A DNA stretch of 64,000 nucleotides from Glebionis coronaria (lineage: Eukaryota > Streptophyta > Magnoliopsida > Asterales > Asteraceae): assembly GCA_025667525.1 (NCBI GenBank), contig CM046877.1:262791706-262855705 (forward strand), in the 5' to 3' direction. Positions 11,808 through 22,430 of this stretch are shown in pieces. The notes below the pieces were generated by a model. It saw only the letters and a program-made list of their open reading frames with translations, made no database searches and was not told the origin of the DNA. Both the position numbers and the translations under genes were made by a program. Position 1 is the first letter of the stretch. Every line of letters starts with the position of its first letter.

Positions 11808-11921
11808 CCTATGTCCAAGGAAGTTTTGAAGAAGATGGTGTCTACACAGCTGAAAATGGATTACACTAGTGATATTGGCAAAGACTTAACTAGATTTATT
11901 TATTATCTAATTAAAAAGTGA
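11808..11921 (+). pseudogene. Copia accessory ORF, 3' end separated by element A
   Basis: After the second copy of the target duplication (aatat, 11803-11807), the frame broken at 2777 continues with about 37 codons, starting PMSKEVLKK and ending FIYYLIKK before TGA at 11919-11921. The continuation is in frame and of the right character for this family's C-terminus. It shows that the ORF was contiguous before element A landed. Confidence 0.8.
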
Positions 11922-11992
11922 TTTGTATTTGTAAGAATCCTCCTTGTACTTAGTTTTTATTCAGAAACTTGATTACTAGAGTAGATATCAAG

Positions 11993-12005
11993 TTTAGGGG
12001 AGGAT
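11993..12005 (+). other. Polypurine tract of element E
   Basis: A TTTAGGGGAGGAT tract immediately precedes the LTR start TGTTGGGAA, in the position expected for a 3' LTR. Confidence 0.75.
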
Positions 12006-12508
12006 TGTTGGGAATAAAATGAGCCAAGACACTTAGACGCTGACAAGAGTTAAATGGACGCTGATAAGAAGAAATCAAGCGCTGACAGACCAAGCGTTGA
12101 CAAGAGATATCCAAGCGTCGATAAGAAGAAGTCCAAGCACTTATAGGAAACCTTAGTCAACACGTTTGTTATTTGAAGAAAATATATACTCAATGTTGTA
12201 TTTTCTATATTTATCTTTTCCTATAATAGTTGATAGGTTATCCATTGTACACGCCTCATTATGTTATAAAAAGAGGTCGTAGGGTTTATAGTATATACAC
12301 ATTATTCAGTATTCGACTTTCATTGTACTCAAGTTTGATTATCAATCAAAAGTGAAAGTTTGGTTTATTTGTTTTACTTGTTTTTTAATCTAAGTGTTAA
12401 TTCCGCATAACACTTGGATTGTTCATACAACAAAAAAGTTTCTCTAAGTGTTAAACTTGATTCAATCTCGTTAACACAAAGCTAATCGATCTAAGTTTGG
12501 GATCAACA
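12006..12508 (+). repeat. Element E LTR
   Basis: A 503-bp LTR with 5-bp inverted ends (TGTTG...CAACA) and a TATAAAAAG box at 12265-12273. It is preceded by a polypurine tract, so it is the 3' LTR of E, yet it is followed two bases later by a primer-binding site. It contains five copies or variants of GCTGACA/GTTGACA near its start (12036-12125). Confidence 0.8.
12265..12273 (+). promoter_or_regulatory. TATA box in the E LTR
   Basis: TATAAAAAG lies about 260 bases into the LTR, a normal place for the U3/R boundary. Confidence 0.5.
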
Positions 12509-12510
12509 AG

Positions 12511-12522
12511 TGGTATCAGAGC
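12511..12522 (+). other. Primer-binding site (tRNA-iMet type) after the E LTR
   Basis: TGGTATCAGAGC, the classical copia primer-binding site, begins two bases after the LTR ends. It implies a second E internal region to the right. Confidence 0.8.
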
Positions 12523-15077
12523 AGGTGGCTCTCGATACTAGGATCTAACAAGGTGTTGAGTCGAAGAACGAGAAAAAGCATAAAATCCGTCTAGGGTTTT
12601 ATGTTCGAATCTCACTGCGCCACCGTTTTCAAACAGCAATAACTCGTTCGTTAACTGTTGGATCATCGTGAAACTGTTTCTGTAGGTTCTTGACACACGT
12701 GTCTAGGATCTCACCGGAGCGATCATCGATTTGATTACTGGTGAGTGAGTTATTAATCGTCAAAGTTGGCTGTAGAGGAAGGTTAAAATTTTCTGTTTTT
12801 TCTTTTTATTAAATAAGATTTAGGGTTTCTTCCCCTAAACCCTAGATCGATTTGTAAACAGAAAAGGTGTTCCAGATCGTTATATTCTTCTGGTATTTGA
12901 TTCTCAAACCTAGGTTAGGGTTTCGAAATTCAAAATCGTTTTTAGGGTTTGTTATAAATCCTAGATCTGGTAACAAGTATGATAATCGGTTTCTGTTTTT
13001 AAAAGAAAAGATGGTTTGATGTTCTGTTGCTACTCGACGGCTACAACAAGAAGGGAGGATCACATGGATTCGAAGACAAAGTATGTTGTGTTTTGTTTAT
13101 GGTTCTGAATGCAGCCAATAAACAAAGAGGTTATGGTTCGTTGGCTTATTCAGGAAAAAGAGTACAAAAGTGGTCTTAGGTTTATATTCATAGATTGTGC
13201 AATATGGCTGTACGTTTTTATGATTGAAAAAGATGAAAGATACATATATTCACGTGAAGGTTTCAGAAACAAGGACGATTGAGTCTGCTGTGGTCAAACA
13301 GAAGGTTGAGGTACTGTCTTCTGTCTACACGTTTTGTTCATATAATAAGTGGACAGCGATTGAACAATATTGTCATCATTTATGGTCCCGAGGGGTATAC
13401 ATAGTACTGTTAGTATTGGTACTTCACATGACCTGACGTGAAGAGTGATTGTGGCACAATATACTCAAGCAACTCACGTGATGAATCATTCAAAGAAGCA
13501 AATATATGGTCCAAGTACTTTTAAAAAGGTACTATGATACAATGAATAAAGTTTGACACAAAGGAGAAAAGAACGTATGAAGTATTTGTTTAAGTATTGA
13601 CTATGATGACAAAGATGTTATTCACGTGAGCAGATAATGACTTATCATGGGTTTACAATAACAAAAGTTAATGGTTGGTGTATTCCAAGTTATTCACGTG
13701 GGCTTGCAAGAGTAAATAACAGTGAGGTTGGATGTGAGAATATGAGATCGAATGATAAAAGAAAAATATCAGTTAAAGGTACTAGGTCATTCCCAGTTCT
13801 TTGGAGTTATTATTGGTCAAATATTGTGTTCTTATATTTCCAAAGAGACGGAGTTCGTTTAGTGGTCCAATGGGAATTGTGTTCACACGATCAAGAGAAA
13901 AAGAAAATAATTGCTACTATTTGTTGCTGATTCTAAATGCGAAGGTTGTTGTAAAGAAAAAGAATGGCGTATAGTATAGCAAAGAGTAACGTGTGTTGAA
14001 TAAGTAAAAGGAGTGATATTACGAACACAAGAATTAGAGTATTTTGTTTGAGAAAAAGAAGAATGGTGTCAGTGGCTGAGCCGAGCCACTGACAAGAATA
14101 AAAAACACGCTGACAGAGAAGACGCTGACACGTTATAATTTAAATGCTGACAGCGTCTTGTCCGATATATGGTTTTTAAGAGCTGACAAGTATCGTACGA
14201 TATCAGACAGTATTTACAGATGATATATTGGATGACTAAGCATCTCGGACAGAACTGTCTGTTAAAATTTTATGGCTCGTTTTTGAAGATTGTGTTTGAT
14301 ACAAGAAAGTTTTATTTAATTATGTGACAAGGCTAACCTTGCGGTTACGTACCGACTTGGATTAGAAGCAGAACGCCGACAGAGGCAGCAGTTGCATAAA
14401 AGAAGAGGATGATATTATACTTAGATGATTTTCATTGCAAATTGGAGGTTTCGATGAAGAGGTTTGATTATTACTTATTTGGTGTTGGAGTTGTTTTTCT
14501 CAGGTTTGTGACTTATCATATCTTAAAGTAGTTAGCCTTACACCTAACTTTAAAGATAACTTGTTCGTGCTTAAACGGTTAGTGACGAAGACTTGTCAAA
14601 TCTAGCAACTAGATACCTTGCTATCACTTGAAGGAGTTACATTATCGTTCTCAGTGTCTCATAAAAGGATGAGGATTTTGACAAAGAGATCGAGGTTTGC
14701 TTATACTTTTCAAACATCATATAAGTTTGACATCACATGAATAGTGCAAGATATAAGGTACAAGTTTGGGAGATTCCACTTCTTCAACAAATCGGTTATA
14801 TTCATTTTTTTCATTTGTAATCTACAATTAGATTTTACATAGTTCGTGATTCATCTACATGCACCACTCAAGGGGAACTGTTTATTAGTTGCTTATCTAC
14901 AGAAGACCCCTATTGGATGAGACAAAAAGGGGAAGAAGTTAAAGATCAAGGTATGCAACTTATTATTTTATGTGGTGATATGTTTTACAAGAAATCTTAC
15001 TTTAAGGGGAAGCTTGTTTCGTTCGTGGAAGATCAAGATTTGAAGCTTGGTTTTGTCATCATCAAATAGGGGAAGAT
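12523..15077. other. Gene-less stretch between two copia LTRs
   Basis: The first part reads as an E-type leader, and GCTGACA motifs typical of E recur at 14087-14190, so probably at least 12523-14200 belongs to a second, decayed E copy. A 10-bp perfect inverted repeat (GTCAGTGGCT...AGCCACTGAC) sits at 14068-14093, and four CACGTG boxes lie at 13251, 13475, 13623 and 13695. From about 14850 the sequence looks like the region downstream of copia pol (gacaaaaaggggaagaag) leading into the LTR at 15078. No ORF with recognisable domains is present. Confidence 0.6.
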
Positions 15078-15470
15078 TGTTGGGAATTGGATTTGATGAG
15101 ACAAAACATAAAATAATGAAACAAGAGGACTTATATGCAAATATCAAAGACTACAAGAATATGGAGAACTTCTACACAAGTAACAGGACAAAATTGCAAA
15201 ATATGGAAGGACTTCATTGTAATTAGATTTCTTGTAAGAAAAGTCTCGTATTCTAGTATATAAAGAATACAGGACCATAGGTTTCATTCATTCACTTGTT
15301 CTTACAATGTAAACCTAAAGTGTGAGTCGTGTGTTCTAGGCGTGAAGTGTTTGTAACACGCCTATGTTGTTAGTGTTAACGTTTAATGAGAAATAAACGT
15401 TGAAAAAGAAACATCTTGTTTATGTGTCAGTGTTCTTATTCCGCTATGTTAATCATATTAACATGATGCA
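15078..15470 (+). repeat. Copia LTR of element H, truncated
   Basis: A purine tract (ataggggaagat) precedes TGTTGGGAATTGG, which starts like a copia 3' LTR but differs from the E LTR. A TATATAAAG box lies at 15257-15265. No CAACA end is found. The sequence passes directly into the antisense gene of element C near 15470, so the LTR is cut short; the exact breakpoint is uncertain. Confidence 0.6.
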
Positions 15471-15474
15471 TATC

Positions 15475-15970
15475 CTAGTAGCTTAAAGATCCGTGAATCT
15501 TGGTTTCCGCACGAAGAGCTTCACCACAAGCCTCCTTTCCGTTGCGCGCCCTAGCTAGGTTGGCCTCCAACGCCTCATCCAATGGCTTCTCACCTTTCAT
15601 GATCTTTAAGCTTACATCATATATTGGAAGAGTGAGCAAGATTGTGAGTTGGATTGGGTCCGGTGTCAGCTTCGCCATGATTTCCTCGTTGGAGGCATCC
15701 TCCATCGCTTCAAGGTCGAACAAGAAGAGGTACTCCATATCCCCCACGGCAGCCATGGATGCTGTCATCTTCGCCTCCGCCCCTGGGTTATGGTAGGAAT
15801 GCTTAGTGATGTCTTGCTTATTAATTCAGCGGCCTTGGTTAACCCCTCACGCCTGCCACGGTCAATGTCGTCCGACATGACATCAGCAAAGGCCTGCACA
15901 AATTGTGGTGCCTCCATCAATCTTGTCATGGCCAGACGTGTACCTTGGCCCACCATCCACCTACGACCAG
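15475..15970 (-). pseudogene. C antisense accessory gene, 3' end
   Basis: The C-terminal part of the PF04195-like 'transposase (putative), gypsy type' protein. From 15970 downwards it reads ITGRRWMVGQGTRLAMTRLM, then FADVMSDDIDRGRREGL, both hallmarks of this family's segment after the coiled coil. It falls into two overlapping frames (15765-16007 and 15475-15768), so there is at least one frameshift near 15766. It ends with TAG at 15475-15477, right beside the truncated H LTR. The N-terminal remainder is at 32290 and above, separated by element B. The encoded protein's function is unknown; despite the name no transposase activity is established. Confidence 0.65.
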
Positions 15971-18443
15971 TGATGAGACTGCTTTTATACATAGTCTCAT
16001 CGTCCAAAACGGGCTTAAAATGTATTAAATATCATCAAAATACCTAAATATATGCTTGTTTTTGTTGCTTGTGTATTTTAGGTACGGATATTGAGAAAAT
16101 GACAAAAGATCACAAGAATCATACAAAAACGAACACGGGAAACGAAGCCGCACAATGAACCAAGCCCTAATGGAGAATTTTCCAAAGAAAACCCTTGAAG
16201 ATTTGTAGAATTATGAAGAAGGGTCCTCCAATATGGATGAATTGACACTTTATACCCTTGTATCTTCATAATTACAAGTTTGGTCCCTAAAGTTTGTCAA
16301 AATTACAAAAAGGACCCTTAACTTTGAAGAATTGGCAAATTTAGTCCCTCAACAAAACTAAATTGTCAATATTGGTCCTCCAAGAAGTCAACAAACAAGT
16401 CAAAACCTTGAAGAATGAAGACATGATAAGTTAAGCCCTTGAAGATTGAAGAAATTGCATTTAAAGTCCTTGTGATAAACTTTAAAAAGTCTTTGTGCCA
16501 TTTTTGACAACTCAGCCAAAGTTATTTACAAAGAAAAAAAGATATTAGGCTATTTTATACAAAATGAAGAAGTTAAGAGAATTGGGGGACCTAATCTGCC
16601 CAGACAACAATCTCACACCACCCAACCAGCACCCTCCACGTCACCCACTTCCACTCCTCCACCAATCACAACCTCCTCCTTCACCACGTCACCATTCCAC
16701 TAGATTAATAAACCCATTTATTAATTCCTTCCCTCCTAAACACATTTTTAAAAATCATTAACCCACAAACGGATTAAAACCCCCTTAATCTTTCCATAAA
16801 CCCTAGAAAATCCCAGAATCAATCAACTCAAAATCAAAGGGTTTTTTAACCAACTTGTCCAGATGGGTAATTAACTTAATACTAAGCATATCCCAAACCC
16901 AAATAACCCGTCACTCTCACTCATGTGATATCCCTGACCCTCCCCTGCACAACAAAACAAAACGTACAAACCCATCAACGGCCAAAAGACTTATTCTTGC
17001 TCATTACGTGTCATCCAATGCTCCAAAAACACTTTGACACCTCTGGCACCCCCACATCAGTCCAAGAAGTTCACATGGCACTCTTAACAAAATTCAAATC
17101 AAGCATCTTTCTGGCATCTTAAAGATTCGACAAGGGCAGTATTGGAAGATCACACCATTAGGGTTAAGGCTTCTTTTCAGTTCTAGAATGCTTTGTAAGC
17201 CTCTATATAAAGGCACATAGGAGTTCATTTTTACTTGTTCTTGAATTCTCTTTCCTTGGTCAAACATTGTAAATCCCTTTCAAGTGAATGAAATAGGTGT
17301 TTGTTGTGACGAAAAAGAACAAGAGCCATTTACTTTTCCATTGCATCTTTAAATTTTGAAGTTGAAATCTCATTTTCAGTCCTTGTTTATTTTTGGAAAC
17401 TCAAGTTATTTAGTTCTTAAGTTATCTGTCCAAGCTTTTTAAATTGATCATATGAGCCTGATATTCTAGTTGAGTATCAAGCTCAAGTGTAATTTAAATT
17501 GTTTGTTGCTTTAGTTATTGTTAAGGTTTTCAAAAAACCAAAAATCAGTTTTTTATTTTGTCAAATAAGCCATAAACAGCTTAACTGATAAGCTGGCTTA
17601 TTAGCTTATTTGACTTGTGAACATGTCATTCTTTTTGGTTTACTTTCTTTTTTAGCAGGTTCATAAAGACTCAACCACTTTGAAGACATATTGGGTGCAT
17701 GTATCTAGTTAGACCATCACCAGCATTTCTCTACTAAGCATACTTGTTCTATAAGCCATAAGCCCAGCTATAAGCTGATGGGAGATGGCTTTGCTGCCAT
17801 AGTGGGGCCTAGATGTGGGTCCCACAAGGTATAAACCTTGAACCCTCATATTTAGCTTAGGACTGTGATTATTTGGATTTGGTGTGAAAATGTTTGCAAG
17901 TTGGATTTATCTATTTATTTGAGCTCATTCTAGTTTTATATGCATGTGTAGGACTATTGTAATCTGTTTAGTTAAGTTTTCATAGGAATTTGTTTGAAAA
18001 TCCAAGTTTCTGATTTTTAAGAGGGTGTTTGGGATAAGAGTTTAAGTTGCATTGTTGATAAGCTTTTGCCTTGAAAATTACCTAATCTCACTTAATATAT
18101 TAGTAGCATCATATTTTGGTCATTGGTTTAGTTTTGCATGCTTAAAACAAGTTTTCATCATATACATTGCTTAAAATCAGTAAACCAACCAATTTGCACT
18201 GTTTTAGCATATTTTATCCATCATTTTGTGAAATCTGCTTATCCTAGTTAGTAAGTAGGGTTTGTAATTGCTTATATGTGATTTGGTACACTTTTATGCA
18301 AGAAATTGGCATTTGAAAATCACTTTTGTGCAAGTTGCATCAGCAAAATACTCACAGACCTATATAAGCTTAATCAGTAACATTCTTATGCAATTTGTGC
18401 TTGGATTTTGTTAAGTGCTTGCGTTTTTGAGCTATATTTGACT

Positions 18444-18468
18444 CCCTACACTCAAACTGAGTGTAGGG
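18444..18468. repeat. Perfect 11-bp hairpin in the B 5' LTR
   Basis: CCCTACACTCA-aac-TGAGTGTAGGG, present unchanged in the 3' LTR at 30756-30780. Confidence 0.85.
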
Positions 18469-18703
18469 GTGCCCCCATTGTCCATCAAACACCAACAAAA
18501 CTCCAAGAACAAGCCCTCTTGTTCTATCTTCACAAGTGAAGATACACACTTTTGTGTTCATCAGTTATCTTGTAATCTGGGCACGTTTTTGGATTTCTAT
18601 TGCTTTGATTCTAGCTTTATGTGCATAAAATTGGTGCTTTAGAGTAGTTTCAGTTACTGTATTTGAGTTTTAAAAGTTTCAAAAAGAAAAAAAAGTTTTT
18701 TAC

Positions 18704-18738
18704 AAAAAGGACGTGGCCAGGACTCGAACTTGCGCCAC
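18704..18738 (-). other. tRNA-like hairpin with Pol III B-box
   Basis: On the - strand GTGGC-g-CAAG, loop TTCGAGT, CCTG-GCCAC resembles a T-arm, followed by TTTTT (18704-18708) as a Pol III terminator would be. In this copy the B-box is AGTTCGAGTCC; the 3' LTR copy (31031-31041) has the canonical GGTTCGAGTCC. No full cloverleaf can be drawn, so I call it a tRNA- or SINE-derived relic, not a tRNA gene. Confidence 0.45.
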
Positions 18739-18755
18739 TCCTCTCACACTCCAAC

Positions 18756-18795
18756 GTGATAACCAGTTGCCCTAGGGTCTTTGACTGGTTATCAC
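18756..18795. repeat. 12-bp inverted repeat next to the tRNA-like hairpin
   Basis: GTGATAACCAGT and ACTGGTTATCAC, 16 bases apart. The 3' LTR copy has one mismatch. Confidence 0.8.
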
Positions 18796-19977
18796 TTGGA
18801 CTTTAAATTACTTAAGGAGTGTTTGTTTTTGGCTTATTTAACTCATCAGCTTAGAAATAAGCTAATTTCAGCTTATTCTCTTTAGCTTGTGCCCATTTAG
18901 CATTTTTCTATTGTTATTTAATAGGCTTAGGACTTTTTGGTAAAAAAAAAAATATTTTTCACGTGTTTAATTAATTTACTAGGATTATTTTAAGTTTAAA
19001 TTTTGGAAAGTAAATAAAAAATAGGAAAAAGTATTTTGAAAATCTGGAAAAATAGTTTTTAGGTTTTTAAATATATTTTTTACAGCCATTAAAGTTTTCA
19101 TTTTAGCTAATTTTTGATTTTATATGATTTTAGGGTTTTTAACAAACTTTAGAAATTAATATAAAATTATTAAAAAGGTTTTAGAAACTTTTGATTGCAT
19201 TTCTGCCTTAGTTACATTATTCTAGATTTTGGGTAATTTTTTAGAATTTTTTATAAACTTTGAATTTTTTTGAATATTTTAATATTATTTTATTATTAAA
19301 AATTAAAAGTCTGATTTTCTAATTTTTTACATTTTTTCTAGGTTCTAAACACTTAATTAGGATTTTTGCAACTTTCCAAATATTTTTAGAGTCTTTTAAT
19401 TATTTTCTAGAATTAATTTAAGTTTTAATTGATTTTAGTAGTTTTTAATTGTTTAAAAATAGTTTTTAGTGGTTTTAAAATTTTGAAAAATACTTTTTAG
19501 CTTAATTAGGGTATTTTTGAGGTTTACAAACTTTAAAATCTTGTTTGGGACTTTTTAATAATTAATTGTGATTTTTAGGGCTTTAATTAGCATTAAAAAG
19601 TCATTATCTAATTAATTAAAAGGTTTTGGCAAGTTTGGATTTTTTGTAAACTCTTAGAATATTATTGTGGATTTTTGGTAATTTTTAGGAATTTTTAGGT
19701 TAAAATTTTTAATTTGGTGTTTTTTACGGTTTTACGTGATCGACCTTTTCGTCTTATTGTAATACGTCATCGTAACCGTCATTCTCTTCTAATCTCATTT
19801 CTATTTTTCTTTCTCAAAAGTATAATCACAAAGATAATCATTTCAATACACACACACTAAGCCTCCTTGAGAACGAACTCATTTTAGGGTCATTTACACA
19901 CGGTTTTCCTAAATCGTCGTGCTTACCCTATTTGTTGCTCTTTTCCTAAAGGGTATACAAAAGCTCAACTATCATTT

Positions 19978-19995
19978 TGGCGCCGCTGCCGGGGA
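19978..19995 (+). other. Primer-binding site of element B (tRNA-Asp type)
   Basis: TGGCGCCGCTGCCGGGGA, three bases after the 5' LTR. It is complementary to the tRNA-Asp 3' end with one mismatch and is longer than the site in A and D. Confidence 0.85.
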
Positions 19996-20724
19996 GGCGT
20001 GTTGTGTTTTGATTTGGAAATTGTTGTTTTTATATATAGCCATAATAGTATTTGTATTAGTAGCACTCTACTAATACGTATTATCGGTTTTTCGTTTTTT
20101 GTGTGAATACTATTACTATATTGTATACGTAGAACAATAAATTCACAAGTACTCCAAATACGTGAGAAATCACAACCTTGACTTGGGAGGTCATTACCCA
20201 ATCATTGTATTCGAATCTCAAACCAAAGAAAAAGGCAAAAATAGATAAATACTTTCGTGAAGCTCGATTTTGAAAATACAAACTATAAGGTGGGTATAAG
20301 GCGGATATTATAAAATATATCCTAAGGAAAAAGGCTCTTAAGTGCTTCGCGCCGCCTCGTTTCCCCGCTTGCTTGTGAGTATTTGATTTTGAGAGCTAAT
20401 CGAGGGTTTTGCCGCCCAAAGTATTACTAAGTATCATATATATTTTCTTGGTTTCAATTGATTAAACCTTCTTGAACGTTTTGGTGTTCCACCAACGTTC
20501 TAAAGTCATCGAAGGCGTTCACTTCACGTGATCGTTTTCATTCCTTGAGGCTTCTTTAATCGAGAGATTTGATTAAGGAGGAGATTTGTAGATTTGTGTC
20601 TACTTAATACAATCACAAAAATCCAAAAAAAGTAAAAACAATCAAAAACCACAAAAAAAATTTGAAAAAGTAAAAATACCAAAAAGAATCTTCTTTGCTC
20701 ACCCTCTCGTTGTACGTGACGTTT
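19996..20724 (+). other. Element B untranslated leader
   Basis: No ORF is supported. Unlike A and D, I find no obvious splice acceptor directly before the gag ATG. Confidence 0.6.
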
Positions 20725-22430
20725 ATGCAAACTCGCTCCAAAGCAAGACGTGCACGTAAACGTCGTCAAAAGGAAGGAAACCAAACATCTTCTAGTGAAG
20801 AATATCCTATTGTCAAACCCATCGTAGTGAAAGAAGCACCCATGGCTAATCGAACTATGATGGAGTTGCTTCAAGCACCCACCGAGGGTTATGGAGAAGC
20901 GATTGTGATTCCCGCTATCCTTGCGGAGAATTTTGAGGTTAAGACGGGTTTGTTGTCCATGATTCAAAACAACAAGTTTCGTGGTGACGAAAAGGACAAC
21001 CCTCATAACCACATTCGCCAATTTAATCGTCTTACCGCCACTTGCAAGTTTAAGGACGTCTCTAACGACTCGATTAAGATGATGCTTTTTCCGTATTCCT
21101 TGGCGGGGCCCGCAAAAATTTGGTTAGAGAAAGAGCCACCCAATTCTATATTGACGTGGAAGGATCTCTTTTCAAAATTCGTGAACCAATTTATTCCGCC
21201 CTCTAAGACTACGCATTTGAAAAACGAGATTTCAAAGTTTTCACAAGAGTATAATGAGAGTTTTTCGACGGCTTGGAATAGGTTTAAGGAAATGTTGCAC
21301 GGATGTCCTCATCATGGTTTTTCCGACTTGCATCAAATTGACACGTTTTACAATGGCTTGAACGATCATGAGCGTGATTATCTTAATGCCGCCGCGGGTG
21401 GTAATTTTTTGTGTAAAATGGTCGAGGAAGCATTGTTAATCATTGAGAATAGGTCTAAGGTCTATAGTCCTCGTAGCATGTCGAGTGTTCGTAAGACTTC
21501 GTCTTCACCTTCGCCTTCATTGTCACATACCGTTGATGCTTGCCAAATCAAGGCTAATTTGGAGAACAAGATTTTTGATAAGCTTAAAGGATTGTTAATT
21601 GAGTTTAAAGTTGGTGAACAACCCACTCCCGCTACGGCTAAAGCGGTTGAGGTTTCTTGTATGTATTGTGGTGGAGCTCACGATTACTCCGAGTGCATTA
21701 CCAACGGTGGTAACACTTCTAGTGCCTACGCGGCCGCGGGAACTTATAACCAAAACGGTCAAGTTCCCCGCACTAATCAATTGACTCCACCGGGTTTTCC
21801 ACCAAATCAAAATGCTAACAATTATCGAAACAATCAAGTTGGTTACCAAAACAATCAAAGAAACAATTACAAGGGTAATAACAACTATGCGAATCAAGGA
21901 AGTAGTAGCCAATTGCAAAATCAAAACCAAAACCGTAATTTTCAAAACACAAGTCAAGGTCTTCAAAATGTTTACACTAAAGAACTTCCAATGGACTTTT
22001 TGAATTACGCTACGGCAAATGATAAGATTTTGGAAAACATTCAAGAGCAATTGGCTAGTCAAGCTAGGGAAACGGCTAAAAACACAAAGGAGTTAGCTAA
22101 TTTTGTTAAGGAAAATGTTAACATGAGAAATGAGTTGAAAAATGATTTTGCTAATCAAATTAGAGGTCAAAACAATAAAATTGAGCAAAGTCATGCTAGG
22201 CTTGAACAAAGGATTGACCAAAAAGCCGCTAGTCAAGATGTTAAGCTTAATGCTATTTTAGAAGCGGTCATGGGGAACAAAGCCTCTACTTCGGGTAGTT
22301 TACCTAGCAACACCGTATCAAACCCAAAGGGAGAGATGAAAGTGATTACCACACAAAGTGGTAAGACACTTAAAGAACCGACTCCTCAACCAATTACTCC
22401 AACGGTGGAGGAAATTGAGGAAAAGTCGAG
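20725..22430 (+). pseudogene. gag: Athila Gag of element B
   Basis: Starts at ATG 20725 (MQTRSKARRARKRR), matching the MRTRS starts of A and D. It has an Athila capsid region (PYSLAGPAKIWLEKEPPNS, FSKFVNQFIPPSKTTHLKNE, IDTFYNGLN, LNAAAGGNFL), a zinc knuckle CMYCGGAHDYSEC (21658-21696), a long asparagine/glutamine-rich segment (about 21720-21960) and a helical region. Near 22422-22430 the frame is lost in an A-run (gaggaaaagtcg): the protease continues in another frame from 22431, so one base has apparently been lost. In relatives gag and pol form a single frame. Otherwise this part is free of stops. Confidence 0.85.

Larger units (their letters stand above)
1..12508 (+). mobile_element. Copia element E, 3' part, interrupted by element A
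   Basis: This is the downstream portion of a Ty1/copia element on the + strand. It consists of an accessory ORF (12-2777, resuming at 11808-11921), a polypurine tract and an LTR. The gag-pol part is outside the window. Athila element A (2778-11802) is inserted into the accessory ORF. Assignment to copia rests on the LTR ends (TGTTG...CAACA), the tRNA-Met-type primer-binding site after the LTR, and the accessory protein family, which in composites sits downstream of copia pol. Confidence 0.75.
15971..19974 (+). repeat. Element B 5' LTR
   Basis: Begins TGATGAGACT and ends CTCAACTATCA, 4004 bp. It includes perfect hairpins (18444-18468 and 18756-18795), a tRNA-like hairpin with a Pol III B-box (18714-18738, - strand), an imperfect inverted repeat GTCAAATAAGC...GCTTATTTGAC (17560-17614) that could be a small DNA-transposon relic, and an A/T-rich stretch from about 18900 to 19730. 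Confidence 0.9.

Noticed and set aside
13637..13930. 97-codon + strand ORF in the gene-less stretch
   Set aside because: No recognisable domain and it lies in decayed element leader sequence.
18704..18738. Functional tRNA gene
   Set aside because: Only a T-arm-like hairpin and B-box are seen; no acceptor stem partner, anticodon arm or clear A-box.
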